50,413 nt of DNA from Actinobacteria bacterium OV450 (GCA_001298555.1 LJCW01000324.1:1-50413); one strand, 5' to 3'. Numbered from the stretch's first letter, positions 34,815 through 44,007 are shown. The notes: generated by a model from the letters alone, not told the origin. Made by a program: numbers and translations.

Positions 34815-35640
34815 AGGCTTGTGACCCGAGTCAGAGATTCGGTGGCAGTAGGCGGCGACTTTGTCGAGGATCTCGTCGGCGGTCTTTGTCCAGATGAAGG
34901 GTCTGGGCTGGTTGTTCCAGTCGGTGAGCCAGGCCCGGATGTCGCGTTCGAGGGCCTGGACGGAGCGGTGGACGCCGCGCTTGAGTTTCTTCTGCGTGAG
35001 CTCGGCGAACCACCGCTCCACCAGGTTCACCCACGACGCAGTGGTCGGGGTGAAGTGCAGGTGGAACCGCGGGTGGGCCAGCAGCCATTTCTGGATGTCC
35101 GGGGTTTTGTGGGGCGCGTAGTGGTCGAGGATCAGGTGGACTTGGAGGCCGGCCGGGACCTCTTTGTCGACCTTGGCCAGGAACTTCTTGAACTCGGCGG
35201 CCCGGTGGCGTCGGTGCAGGGAGCCGATGACCTTGCCGGTGGCGACCTCGAGGGCGGCGAAGAGGGTGGTGGTGCCGGCGCGGATGTAGTCGTGGCTGCG
35301 GCGTTCGGGGACGCCGGGCGTCATCGGCAGGACCGGCTGGGACCGGTCCAGGGCCTGGATCTGTGACTTCTTGTCCACACAGAGGACCAGGGCCTTCTCC
35401 GGCGGGTCGAGGTAGAGGCCGACCACGTCGCGGACCTTGTCGATGAACAGCGGGTCCGTGGACAGCTTGGACGTCTGTGACCGGTGCGGTGCCAGTGCGA
35501 ACGCCCGCCAGATCCTCGAGACCGTCGACTGCGACATTCCCTTGGTCGCGGCCATCGATCTAGTCGACCAGTGGGTCGCGTTCTTCGGCGTCTCTTCCAG
35601 GGTTTTGCCCGAGCGAACGGGCGCGGCGGGCGCCCTGCGC
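34815..35640 (-). pseudogene. IS630-family transposase, N-terminally truncated
   Basis: From about 35620 leftward: TLEETPKNATHWSTRSMAAT, VSRIWRAFALAPHRSQTSKL, then the DDE core with VLCVDKKSQIQALDRSQPV (first Asp), VHLILDHYAPHKTPDIQKWL (second Asp), WVNLVERWFAELTQKKLKR (Glu), ending AAYCHRISDSGH. The catalytic residues survive, but the first ~90 residues (helix-turn-helix) are gone. The reading frame runs on without a stop into the HAD-like remnant. No element ends were recognised. Confidence 0.85.
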
Positions 35641-35695
35641 TGAGGGCCAGGCGCTGAAGGGTGAATATCTACGCGTCCGACTCTGGCGGCACCAC

Positions 35696-36409
35696 CTACC
35701 CGTTCCCCTTCTGACGCCGCCTCTGCTGCACGGCGCGGACGATGTCCGTGCCCGCCAGGTCCAGGAAGACCGACGCCTCGGCCATCCTCGCCCCGGCGGG
35801 TGTGGCCGTGCCGAGCAGGTCCGCTCCGTTGCGTGTGAACTCGGCCAGGACCGTATTGCGTTGGGCGCTCGCGAGCATCGCCCGATACCAGATGTCGTCG
35901 TCGACGACGTACCGCTCGCGGAGGCCGCCCTCCTCTCGCTCGCGCCGTACCAACTCCTGGCCCTCCAGGTAGCCGATCGCCTTCGAGACCGACGCCGGGC
36001 TGACCCCGAGCCGCTGCACCAGCTCGGCAGCCGTCAGGCTGCCGCAGTCGGTGACGTACAGGCACGCGAGCACCCGGCCGACCATGCGTGGCATGCCGAG
36101 CTGTGCCAGCAACTCCGCGAGCTGCGTCGCGTACTGCTCCACCGCGGCCGGGTCGCGCCCGTAGCCCGTGCTCGCGCCGCCCTCCGGCATCCGAGGCGCC
36201 GCCGCCTTGCTCCGCCGGGAGCGCCGTACCGTCGCACGGTGGGCGTTGTCCGCCCGGTAGCCGGACGGGCCGCCGTTGCGGGCGATCTCTCGCGTGACCG
36301 TGGAGGTCGGGCGGGCGAGCTGCCGGGCGATCTCCCCGTAGCCCAACCCCGCCGTGAGCCCGGCGGCGATCAGGCGGCGCTCCTCTTGGGTCAGTCTGGC
36401 GCCTGGCAT
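35696..36409 (-). CDS. IS30-type HTH plus MarR/GbsR-like transcriptional regulator
   Basis: 237 residues with two DNA-binding parts. The first 45 (RLTQEERRLIAAGLTAGLGY, GEIARQLARPTSTVTREIAR) are the HTH found at the front of IS30 transposases. The remainder is a GbsR/MarR-type winged helix: MPRMVGRVLACLYVTDCGSL, AAELVQRLGVSPASVSKAIG, YLEGQELVRREREEGGLRER, then a helical tail. Such fused regulators occur in Streptomyces next to the gene they control. Here it is divergent from a secreted serine hydrolase, with three CATTGCA(A/T) repeats between them as possible operators. Confidence 0.85.
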   Translation of the reverse strand: MPGARLTQEERRLIAAGLTAGLGYGEIARQLARPTSTVTREIARNGGPSGYRADNAHRATVRRSRRSKAAAPRMPEGGASTGYGRDPAAVEQYATQLAELLAQLGMPRMVGRVLACLYVTDCGSLTAAELVQRLGVSPASVSKAIGYLEGQELVRREREEGGLRERYVVDDDIWYRAMLASAQRNTVLAEFTRNGADLLGTATPAGARMAEASVFLDLAGTDIVRAVQQRRRQKGNG

Positions 36410-36452
36410 GGGCGCTCCTCTCGTCGCTGCCGAGTATGCGGCCGCCTAACTC

Positions 36453-36506
36453 CATTGCAACAGTTGGGCGCTGGACTCATTGCATTAGTCGGCACAGTCA
36501 TTGCAA
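36453..36506. promoter_or_regulatory. Three CATTGCA(A/T) direct repeats in a divergent promoter
   Basis: CATTGCAA at 36453-36460, CATTGCAT at 36478-36485 and CATTGCAA at 36499-36506, spaced 25 and 21 bases. They lie in the AT-richest part of the window, between the regulator and the serine hydrolase. Downstream, GGATAATATCC (36528-36538) is a palindrome containing a good -10 box (TAATAT). These are likely operators for the divergent regulator. Confidence 0.5.
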
Positions 36507-36630
36507 GGAAAAACTCCTATCTATCTGGGATAATATCCTTGATGGGCATGCATGGCATTGCCGAGGTAGTGAACGCAAGCCTAAGGTTTTCCTCGAACCG
36601 AAACGGAACGCCACCCAGGGGGAGACCACT

Positions 36631-37824
36631 ATGAAGACCGCCATCCGCGCCGCTCTCGCTGCCGCTCTGTTCACGTCGGTCTCGGCTCCGGCCGCCTTCG
36701 CCGCCGAGCCCCCGCACCGCGCCGAGCACCCCGGCGTCCAGTCCGTGCTCGACCGCGCCGTGTCCGAGGCCGGCCTGCCGGGCGCGAGGGCCGAGGTCAG
36801 GGACGGCGACTCGACTTGGTTCGGGACGGCCGGCACCGCCGACCTGGCTACCGGCCGGGAGATCACCGCGAACGAGCGGTTCCGGATCGGCAGCACCACC
36901 AAGACCTTCGTTGCCACCGTCGTGCTCCAACTGGCGGCCGAGCAGCGGCTCAGCCTGGACGACAGCGTCGAGCACTGGCTCCCCGGCCTGGTGGATGGCC
37001 ACGGCTACGACGGCTCCCGGATCACCCTCCGCCAACTCCTCAACCACACCAGCGGTGTCTTCAACTACGCCGAGGACCCGACGTTGGGGGAGAAGTTCGT
37101 CGGCACGCCGTTCCTGCAGCACCGGTTCGACGACTTCACGCCGCGTCAGCTCGTCGAGACCGCCCTCGCTAACGGGCCGAAGTTCGCCCCGGGTACCGGC
37201 TTCGCCTACTCCGACACCAACTACGCGCTTGCCGGGATGATCGTCGAGAAGGCCACCGGCCGCAGCCTGCCGCAGGAAATCGCCGAGCGGATCACCAAGC
37301 CGCTGCGCCTCAAGAACACCTACGAACCGGCCGCCGACGACATGCGCATCCACGGCCCGCACGGCCGCTACTACTCCCAGCTGATGGCGAAGGACGTCGA
37401 CACCGCGCCCGTCTACGACGTGACCGACCTCAACCCCTCCTGGGGGTACGCCTCCGGCGACATGATCTCCACCAGCGGCGACCTGAACACCTTCTTCCGC
37501 GCCCTGCTCGAAGGGCACCTGCTGCCGCCCGCCCAGCAGCGCGAGATGTTCACCATGCAGGACCCGCAGGGCCACTGGATTCCGGACACCCAGTACGGCC
37601 TGGGAGTCGCCTCGCAGAAGCTGTCCTGCGGCACGGTGTGGGGCATGGGTGGCGCGATCAACGGGTCCTGGTCGTACACCTTCGGGACCCGCGACGGCCG
37701 CCACCTGCTGTCCACCGAGGTGAACGGAGACTGGGCGAAGGGCAAGTTCGGTTCGCCGATCGGGGTCTTCACCGCCGAGCTGGAGGCGGAGTTCTGCCCG
37801 AAGAGCCCGGCAGTGGCCTCCTGA
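36631..37824 (+). CDS. Secreted serine hydrolase (beta-lactamase/DD-peptidase family)
   Basis: 397 residues. Signal peptide MKTAIRAALAAALFTSVSAP ending AFAA. Active-site FRIGSTTKTFVATVVLQLAA carries S-x-x-K. Then LLNHTSGVFNY, GTGFAYSDTNYALAGMIVEK (the Y-x-N region, where Asp takes the usual Asn position), and WGYASGDMISTSGDLNTFFR. The third motif lies in WGMGGAINGSWSY. This is the family of the Streptomyces R61 DD-peptidase and related esterases; it acts outside the cell on peptide or ester bonds. ATG 36631 follows GGGGGAGACC. Probably controlled by the divergent regulator through the CATTGCA(A/T) repeats. The C-terminus has no sorting motif, so the enzyme is probably free. Confidence 0.9.
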   Translation: MKTAIRAALAAALFTSVSAPAAFAAEPPHRAEHPGVQSVLDRAVSEAGLPGARAEVRDGDSTWFGTAGTADLATGREITANERFRIGSTTKTFVATVVLQLAAEQRLSLDDSVEHWLPGLVDGHGYDGSRITLRQLLNHTSGVFNYAEDPTLGEKFVGTPFLQHRFDDFTPRQLVETALANGPKFAPGTGFAYSDTNYALAGMIVEKATGRSLPQEIAERITKPLRLKNTYEPAADDMRIHGPHGRYYSQLMAKDVDTAPVYDVTDLNPSWGYASGDMISTSGDLNTFFRALLEGHLLPPAQQREMFTMQDPQGHWIPDTQYGLGVASQKLSCGTVWGMGGAINGSWSYTFGTRDGRHLLSTEVNGDWAKGKFGSPIGVFTAELEAEFCPKSPAVAS

Positions 37825-37897
37825 GGCCACTGACAGCCGTGGTGCTCGGGCTGGTTGATCGCGGGAGTCGGAGCTCTTGATCGTCCGTCATGGGGTG

Positions 37898-38120
37898 TCA
37901 TCGGCTGGATTCGAGGTCGGTCAGGACGAGCAGGGAGCGCAGGAGGGCGGTGGCGCGGGCGGGGTTGGTGCGGAGCTTGGTCAGAATCCGCCAGTTCTTC
38001 AGGTGTGCGAATCCGTGTTCGACAGGGGCGCGTCCGGCGGCCGGGATTCGGTTGGCCTGCTTCTGGCCAGTGGTCAGCTTGCGGTGGCGGGTGGCCTTGT
38101 AGCCAGTGACGATGACCTGG
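37898..38120 (-). pseudogene. IS5-family transposase, C-terminal remnant
   Basis: The minus strand reads GYKATRHRKLTTGQKQANRI, APVEHGFAHLKNWRILTKLR, then a short end and stop. This is the end of the IS5-group DDE domain (R-x-P-V-E-x-G-x-A-H-L-K with the catalytic Glu). Upstream it joins, without a break in the frame, to a DUF6233-like fragment. Only about 75 residues remain. Confidence 0.65.
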
Positions 38121-38129
38121 TCCTCGGAA

Positions 38130-38281
38130 CGGCAGTGGGGGCAGGCTTGCACGCCATCGGCCAGCGCCCGCCGCGCCTCGTCCGTGCTGATGCCCGTGCA
38201 GCGTTTGCGGGCGTCCCAGCAGCCTCCGGCGTGGACACGGACCGGGGGTCGGCCCACGCCGATGCCGCGCTCGATCAGCTA
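38130..38281 (-). pseudogene. DUF6233-like gene, C-terminal fragment
   Basis: LIERGIGVGRPPVRVHAGGC, WDARKRCTGISTDEARRALA, then DGVQACPHC. The pattern W-L-x-E-x-G-I-G...V-H-x-G-x-C...K-R...A-R-R-A-L-A-x-G-x-x-A-C-P-H-C matches the second half of the family. The amino half is missing and the end is fused to IS5 sequence. Confidence 0.55.
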
Positions 38282-38419
38282 CGGGGGCGGCTCGGCCGGC
38301 GGACAGCGCCGCGCGGCGCGAGCCTCGCGCGTCCGGAGCGATTCTGTGCCGGCGAACCTCGAACGACTTGGTCATGGCCGAGGGCGTGACCACGGAGGTG
38401 TCCACTGCGTTCTTTGGTC

Positions 38420-38695
38420 ATGGAGACGACACTGATCAAGCTTGCGACCATGTCCGTGATGGCTCTTGCCGTCGTGTCGACCGCTACGAACGCCGCCCAG
38501 GCTGTGCCCTCCTCGACCCCTGTCCGTCCGGTAGCTGCGCTGGACGGCCCGTCTGGGGGAGACAAGTCCATTGAGGAGGAAGTGGAGCAAGTCGCAGAAA
38601 GGGGCATCTGCAAGGTCAGTGGCATCCTCGGGTGGGTTGGGGGCATGATCGGTGGAAATGACGTGTGCGGCGACGCATACGACGAACAGCCCTAG
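38420..38695 (+). CDS. Small secreted peptide or protein, ~91 residues
   Basis: METTLIKLATMSVMALAVVS followed by TATNAAQA is a good signal peptide. The mature part is ~60 acidic residues (DKSIEEEVEQVAERGICKVS, GWVGGMIGGNDVCGDAYDE) with two cysteines that could pair. No ribosome site is obvious. It might be a small antimicrobial-like or signalling peptide; I know no family for it. Moderately supported by signal sequence and codon use. Confidence 0.5.
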   Translation: METTLIKLATMSVMALAVVSTATNAAQAVPSSTPVRPVAALDGPSGGDKSIEEEVEQVAERGICKVSGILGWVGGMIGGNDVCGDAYDEQP

Positions 38696-39296
38696 GACGC
38701 CCGCGGCCGCAACACCCCCACCGGCCTGCGTCACCGACATGCAGGTGCTGATGAAGCGCTGCGCGAAGGCCCGGCCACGGTGACCGGCCGCCACCGGTTT
38801 CCTGTGGATCGCCCGGACCGTCAACTGCGAGCGGCTCGGGCGCCAAAGGAATCGGTTATGAGGAGAGTACCTGCACCGGCTGACCGTGCCGGGCAGCACC
38901 GCGCTCGCGGTCCTGGGCGATGTCCGGGTGGTCGACCGCTCCACGGGCCGGCCGCGAGCTGGCAGTAGGTGACCCTGGCCTGGACGGCCGGCCTGCGCGG
39001 GACTGCCGCCGGTATCCCGGGCGGGGTGCTGCGCCACGGTTGATTGTCGTGCCATCATCTGAGAATCGGGTGATGGCCAGGCAATCACAGGCTGGCCCAC
39101 TCCATGCCGCGCTTTGCGCCTGCTGGTTGCCGCGGCCCGCAGGGCCAGGAGACATACCGGGGCGGGGCCCAAGTGCGGCATTCCATCGCGCCGGCGAAGA
39201 TCATCTTGTTAGATTCCTGACATGCTCAAGTAATGGTGTCGGGCCCGTCAACAGCAGAGCGCCCCCAATCGAGACCGCCATTCGTGGAAGGCTGCG
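38696..39296. other. 600-bp stretch without a supported gene
   Basis: A plus-strand frame around 38867-38970 (EYLHRLTVPGSTALAVLGDV, then a stop) looks gene-like but has no start and no family. The rest is unassigned. The promoter of the Eis-like gene should lie in the last 150 bases, which are relatively AT-rich. Confidence 0.3.
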
Positions 39297-40508
39297 ATGA
39301 CTGATCGGTTCACCGTGCGAGTCCTGGGCGACGGCGACTTACGGTCCGCGGCCGCGTTGAACGCCCGTGCCATGCACATCCCCGCGCCGACCGACGCCGC
39401 CTGGGAGCACGACTGCCTCGGATACGAGAGCGGCCGGACGTTCGGCGTGGAGTTCCAGGGGGCCCTGGCCGGCACCATGGCGCTCTACGCGTCGCAGCTG
39501 GCCGTGCCCGGCGGTACGGTTCCGATTGCGGCGGCAACCAAGACCGGTGTGCTGCCCCACGCCACCCGGCGTGGTCTGCTGCGGTCCATGTTCTTCGCCG
39601 CCGCCACGGACGTGGCCGCACGCGGTGAGGCAGCGCTGGTCTTCTATCCCACCGAGGCCGTGATCTACCGCAGGATCGGTGCCGGGCCGGCCACACGCGC
39701 CCGCGCCTTCACCGTGGACGCCCGGCGCGGCGCCTTCCACCCCGACGCGCCGGTCGGCGGCGAGGTCCGACCCATCGCTGCGGAAGACGCGCTCACCGCG
39801 CTGGCGTCGATCCACCAACGCATCTGGGCCGCCCGCCCTGGAGGCATCAGGCGCCCGAGTGCCTGGACGGAGGCAACGCGGGGAACCCTGGTGACCACCG
39901 ACTCGCTCTACGCGGTCCACGTCGGCCCCGACGGGCCGGACGGCTACGTCCGCTACAAGGCCGCCCGGCAGTGGAGCTATGAGCAACCCGAAGTCCGAGC
40001 GACGATCGACGTCCACGACCTGCACGCCGGCAACGCCGAGGCGAGCGCCGGGTTGTGGCGATTCCTGTTGGGCCTAGACCTTGCCAGGCAGGTCCAGGCA
40101 CGTGAACGACCCGTAGACGAGCCGATGGAACTGCTGCTCAACGACCCAGCAGCCTGTCACACCAAGTCCGTCACGGACGAGCTGTGGATCCGCCTGACTG
40201 ACGTTGCCGGGGCGCTGTCCGCCCGCACCTACGGCCACGCCGAGCCGGTGGTCATCGGCGTGCAGGATCCGTGGCTGCCCGACAACCAGGGCAGCTACCA
40301 CGTGAGCCCCGAGGGGGTTTTGCGCACGATGACCGAGCCCGATCTCGTTGTGGGCGTCGCCGATCTGGCCTCTCTGTACCTGGGAAACCACAGCGCCTCG
40401 ACACTCGCTGCCACAGGCCGGCTCCACGTGATCGACCCTACGGCCCTGCCCCACGCGGACCGGCTGTTCGCGAGCACGCTCACCCCGTGGTGCGGCAGCC
40501 ATTTTTGA
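39297..40508 (+). CDS. Eis-like GNAT N-acetyltransferase
   Basis: 403 residues, the usual length for Eis. The N-terminal GNAT domain contains LAGTMALYASQLAVPGGTVP and KTGVLPHATRRGLLRSMFFA (acetyl-CoA loop) and FYPTEAVIYRRIGAGPATRA (the Tyr region used as general acid). A second GNAT-like and a sterol-carrier-like domain follow. It ends in Phe (CGSHF), whose carboxylate acts as the base in Mycobacterium tuberculosis Eis. Eis proteins acetylate aminoglycosides at several amines and also polyamines or lysines, so it may give low-level resistance. The start ATG 39297 follows GGAAGG. Confidence 0.9.
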   Translation: MTDRFTVRVLGDGDLRSAAALNARAMHIPAPTDAAWEHDCLGYESGRTFGVEFQGALAGTMALYASQLAVPGGTVPIAAATKTGVLPHATRRGLLRSMFFAAATDVAARGEAALVFYPTEAVIYRRIGAGPATRARAFTVDARRGAFHPDAPVGGEVRPIAAEDALTALASIHQRIWAARPGGIRRPSAWTEATRGTLVTTDSLYAVHVGPDGPDGYVRYKAARQWSYEQPEVRATIDVHDLHAGNAEASAGLWRFLLGLDLARQVQARERPVDEPMELLLNDPAACHTKSVTDELWIRLTDVAGALSARTYGHAEPVVIGVQDPWLPDNQGSYHVSPEGVLRTMTEPDLVVGVADLASLYLGNHSASTLAATGRLHVIDPTALPHADRLFASTLTPWCGSHF

Positions 40509-40634
40509 ACCCGCCGACCTCCGGTCGCCGGTTCGCTACGGCGGCGCTGCACGCTCGTCGGCGGCATCCGCGTCGCGAGATCCACGCGGCGGGCGCAGTC
40601 GTGCGATCCAAGGCTTCCCCCGGGACGCTTGGGC

Positions 40635-41519
40635 TCAGGCGAGGTGCGCGGGATCAGCGGCGGGGGTGAACGGGCTGCCGTCCAGGGTCCAGTGCGAGTC
40701 GGGGACGATATCGAGGGCGGCGTACACGTGGGCGGCGACGTCCGCGTGGTGCAGCGGGCCAACGGGAGCGCCACGCACAATTCCGGGGCCGCAGGCGCAG
40801 ATCCAGGCGGTGCGCTCCAGTTCGCTGCGGCCGCCGTGGCCGCCTTGTTCAACATGGCCATGGTCCGTGACGACAATGACCGTCCACTCCTCGTCGGCGA
40901 ACGTCGGTCGGGAGCGGACGGCGCCCAGGAGTCGGCCGAGACGGGCGTCGGCGGCCTCGATCGTCTGTCGGTACTCCCGGCCGCAGCCGAGGAAGTGTGC
41001 GGTCTCGTCGGGCGAGCCGAGATACACGAAGGACGCCTGGGGATCATCGCCGCCGCCCAGCACGTACGCGGCGTCGGCGGCCACCTGTTCGTCGCAGACC
41101 TCCCACGCCTGCGGAGTGTCCTCCAGCGGAGCTATATAGGAGAGCCGGCTGGGCGCGGCGAACAGCGGGCCGCCCGAGCGGTTCAGGAACAGCGGCTCCC
41201 AGCCGCCCGCCGCGAAGGTGCGGCGGCGATGCACGGCCGCGAGCCGGGTGGTGAAGTCGGGAAAGTCACCCAACCGGTTTCCGCCTAGCTGGTTTCCGTA
41301 GACACCATGCTTGGCGACGCCGACACCGGTGACGACGGTGGTCCAGCACGGCGCCGACATGGTCGGGGTCGCCTCGTCCACCTGCACGGACGAGAGGAAA
41401 CCAGCGGCGGCGACCGCATCCAGATGCGGGGTATGCAGGGCATCCAGCAGGTCGAGACGGACACCGTCGATCCCGACGACCAGGACGCGCCGTGAGCCTG
41501 CGGACCAAACACTGGACAT
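40635..41519 (-). CDS. Type I phosphodiesterase/nucleotide pyrophosphatase family enzyme
   Basis: 294 residues, alkaline-phosphatase superfamily. Metal-binding VVGIDGVRLDLLD (Asp), nucleophile in ATPTMSAPCWTTVVTG (Thr or Ser), YLGSPDETAHFLGCGREY (Asp and His ligands), and VVTDHGHVEQGGHG (Asp-His). These enzymes cleave phosphodiesters or pyrophosphates using two metal ions. No signal peptide, so cytosolic. Stands alone, convergent with the Eis-like gene across about 125 bp. Substrate unknown. Confidence 0.85.
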   Translation of the reverse strand: MSSVWSAGSRRVLVVGIDGVRLDLLDALHTPHLDAVAAAGFLSSVQVDEATPTMSAPCWTTVVTGVGVAKHGVYGNQLGGNRLGDFPDFTTRLAAVHRRRTFAAGGWEPLFLNRSGGPLFAAPSRLSYIAPLEDTPQAWEVCDEQVAADAAYVLGGGDDPQASFVYLGSPDETAHFLGCGREYRQTIEAADARLGRLLGAVRSRPTFADEEWTVIVVTDHGHVEQGGHGGRSELERTAWICACGPGIVRGAPVGPLHHADVAAHVYAALDIVPDSHWTLDGSPFTPAADPAHLA

Positions 41520-41834
41520 GCAACCCCCGCTGGATGAACCCGCCCGGACACCACACTCGTGGCGGCCATGAGTGGCCCCACGACGTCATGGGTGCCCTGA
41601 TCCGCCTGGCCGCAAAACCACCGTCAACGCCGGGAGGGCGGCCGGGGCATGGAGAACTTCAGCACGGTCTCGGCGGTGGCGCTCACGCCCGCAGAGCCCT
41701 CGCACCACCCGCCGCCCGTGCTCTTCTCGCTCCTGCCATGCGGACGGGTTTACAGCGGCACGGGCCTGCTGCTCCGCGAGGGCTTCCACGATCCAAGGTT
41801 CAACACGCGATGCGGAGGCTAACCCGCCTCATGG
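41520..41834. other. 315-bp gap, no supported gene
   Basis: Lies between the start of the phosphodiesterase and the end of the condensation-domain gene, both leftward. Open frames on both strands look random. A promoter for the phosphodiesterase is expected here. Confidence 0.35.
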
Positions 41835-43250
41835 TCAGCGGGTACGCCAGGCCCGGTCGCGTTGAGCGACCGAAACGATGAGGTCCCGCAGCCCCTCGAA
41901 GTACAGCCGCATGTTCTTGTCCGCGACGTCGGTGTCCGGATGGCGGGCAGTGAGGTACAAGCCCTCGTGAAGCCTGTTGAACCACAACCCAGTCGTATTA
42001 TCGCCCCTCGACACCCGGGACACCGCGTACGTCTTCAGGGCCTGCCACCGTTCGGATCCCGGGAAGTTGCGCCCGTCGTTGTACGAGACGAGCGCGTGCA
42101 GGTTCGGAAGGGTGGGGGGCCGATAGTCAATGCCCAGCAGATGGAGCACGCGGGCCACGGGTACACGCGCCAGCGCCCGGTTCTCCCGTAGCGCGGCACG
42201 CGCCGCCCGCAAAGCACTGTCGAAGTCCGGCGCATGCCCCACGGGAATCTCGATGGGCGCGCAACCGACGTACCAGCCCATCGAGTCCGCCCACTGGGAT
42301 CCTGCCCTGGTGTGGAGGGGCACAACGATGCGATGCACGGGTTGCCCGCCGATCTGGTAGGCGACGAGGCTGCTGGCCGCAAGGGCGCCGACCGCGCTTC
42401 CGCCGTACGGGCGGCAGTACGCTTCGAAGGCCGCCGCACCCGTGTCGTCTACGAGCATCTCGTCCACGAGCTTCTTGGCGAACAGCGGCGGGTCTTCCGG
42501 TACGACGCCAAGGTCGACGGGGAGGTTCGACAGATCGCCACCGCACTGGCCGATAAACGCCCGCCAGCGGGTGACGATCGGGTGCGTGACGTCGATCTGA
42601 TCGGCTTCCATGCGCTCGGCCGCGCTGAAGTCGATGTAGCTGGCGACTGATGACCTGTCCGGGGCGCGGCCTTCGCGGAAGGCCGCGTACAGTTCGCAAA
42701 TTTCCGCCGGGATGCGCTGGAGTGAATACAGGTCGGCGTTGACGTGGTCGAACACCATGTAGACGCTTGTGGTGTCGTTCCTGGCAACTGCCGCGAAAAT
42801 GAAGTTCGGCCAGATGAGCGCGTCCGCCGCGACGTCGAGGCGCTCCTGCAGGTGCTCGGTCAGCCTTTCGGCGTCGGGGAAGTCGCCGACGTCCTCCCGG
42901 TGCAGCGCGACGTCATTGGCGTCCAGGGTGAAGCGGCGCACTTCTTCGCCGACCCAGCGGAAACCGCTGCGCAGTGTCTCGTGTCGAAGTGTCCATGTAT
43001 GCAGAGTGGTTTGGAGGACGCCGGGATCGACCGATCCTGGAATGTCGAACGCCGTGCCGATCCAGTTCGGTGTGGGCATGCCGCTCTGGCTCTTCGCTCG
43101 TGCCATTCGAAGGTGTGATTCCTGCACATACGCGGGCGGCCGGGGATCCTCCGGCCGGCTCATTGCAGCCTCTACGGTCTTGGGATGCATCGTCCATTCC
43201 ACAAGGCGTCCGGGACGAATCTCGCAATGCTGGAGTTCGGTAATTCGCAT
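41835..43250 (-). CDS. Stand-alone NRPS-type condensation-domain protein
   Basis: 471 residues. A single condensation/acyltransferase-fold domain: start MRITELQHCEIRPGRLVEW, LRHETLRSGFRWVGEEVRRF (the L-R-x-R/T-L-R motif), catalytic VFDHVNADLYS (D-H-x-x-x-D, His169), YIDFSAAER (motif C4-like), and later MGWYVGCAPIEIPVG and LVSYNDGRNFPG. Free-standing members join acyl, amino-acid or lipid groups in actinomycete pathways (PapA-like or NRPS-related). No carrier protein or adenylation gene adjoins it, so its partner is elsewhere or lost. ATG 43250 follows GGAGCACACC. A 43-codon ORF ends 12 bases upstream and may be coupled to it. Confidence 0.85.
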   Translation of the reverse strand: MRITELQHCEIRPGRLVEWTMHPKTVEAAMSRPEDPRPPAYVQESHLRMARAKSQSGMPTPNWIGTAFDIPGSVDPGVLQTTLHTWTLRHETLRSGFRWVGEEVRRFTLDANDVALHREDVGDFPDAERLTEHLQERLDVAADALIWPNFIFAAVARNDTTSVYMVFDHVNADLYSLQRIPAEICELYAAFREGRAPDRSSVASYIDFSAAERMEADQIDVTHPIVTRWRAFIGQCGGDLSNLPVDLGVVPEDPPLFAKKLVDEMLVDDTGAAAFEAYCRPYGGSAVGALAASSLVAYQIGGQPVHRIVVPLHTRAGSQWADSMGWYVGCAPIEIPVGHAPDFDSALRAARAALRENRALARVPVARVLHLLGIDYRPPTLPNLHALVSYNDGRNFPGSERWQALKTYAVSRVSRGDNTTGLWFNRLHEGLYLTARHPDTDVADKNMRLYFEGLRDLIVSVAQRDRAWRTR

Positions 43251-43262
43251 GGTGTGCTCCGT

Positions 43263-43394
43263 TCACTCGTCCACAGGCACAGGCACAGGCAGGGCGCCGG
43301 GGGCATTGGGTAGCCAAGCGTGAGGTAGTTGTCGCAGTCGCAATGCGGGAACACCACCCTCTACGTCTCCGTCGGCCCATACTTGTTCGCTCAT
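43263..43394 (-). CDS. 43-residue small ORF just upstream of the condensation protein
   Basis: MSEQVWADGDVEGGVPALRL, RQLPHAWLPN, then a Pro/Val tail (PVPVPVDE) and TGA. Its stop is followed at once by the ribosome site (GGAG) of the condensation gene, an arrangement typical of a leader peptide or a coupled small protein. The frame extends further upstream (to 43598) without a stop, so it could also be the end of a longer, unrecognised gene. Its own ribosome site is weak. I cannot tell whether it is a precursor peptide, a leader or a relic. Confidence 0.4.
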   Translation of the reverse strand: MSEQVWADGDVEGGVPALRLRQLPHAWLPNAPGALPVPVPVDE

Positions 43395-44007
43395 GACCCG
43401 ACCGGAAAACGACCTACGAGGCCAGTCGTCACCACGGAGACCCGCGAGCTTGGTCCTCCAGGAAGAGCCCCAGGTGGCGCACGCTGCACTTCCGCAGCGC
43501 GAAGCCCCGATCGGAGCCCAATGCCCGTAGACAGAGCCAACCTGCCGGTCGATCAATGGATCGCCCCACAGGCCCGATACCGAGGACAGCTCCTCCACCC
43601 GCCTACTTCTGCCGACGCTACTGTCTCGTCCAGTGAGGACTCCGGCGCGGGCCAGCCCAAGGGCGACGGCAACACGGCGCGGACCGCCCGCGGGGTTTCA
43701 TGGCAGCCGGTGAAGGCTGGCAAGCCGATCTGATCAAGCGCCCTTCGACGTGGCCCAGGGTCAGAAGGGGACCCCGGGCCGAGAACATCAACCCGGCCTG
43801 AAATGCGGGCCGGCCCGGACGCCTGGTCGGCTTTCGCCTGGTGGGGCCGGGCACCCGTGACCGGCCCCACCGAGTAACGGCGCGTCGGGCGTCGGGTCTG
43901 CCCGCCGACCGCCCCGAGCGCTCCTGGACACGACGTATTGCGGTGCGCACCGCCGAACAGGCGTACCGGCGGTATGGGTTTCCCGACCGAGGACAGGCGA
44001 TCACTCT
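43395..44007. other. 613-bp stretch, no supported gene
   Basis: Several overlapping open frames occur on both strands; none combines start, ribosome site and a recognisable motif. The leftward promoter for the small ORF and condensation gene should be near the left edge. Confidence 0.3.

Noticed and set aside
34362..36455. A single 697-residue minus-strand protein covering IS630, HAD-like and regulator sequence
   Set aside because: It is an accidental in-frame run: the middle is an IS630 core, the right part is the wrong frame of the IS30-HTH/MarR regulator, and the left part is one frame of the broken HAD-like gene.
36517..37830. A 437-residue minus-strand ORF
   Set aside because: Complement of the serine hydrolase; the coding sense is settled by the signal peptide and S-x-x-K motif on the plus strand.
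43553..43870. A 105-residue minus-strand ORF as a gene or transposase piece
   Set aside because: No start signal, no motif, and low-complexity composition; could not be tied to any family.
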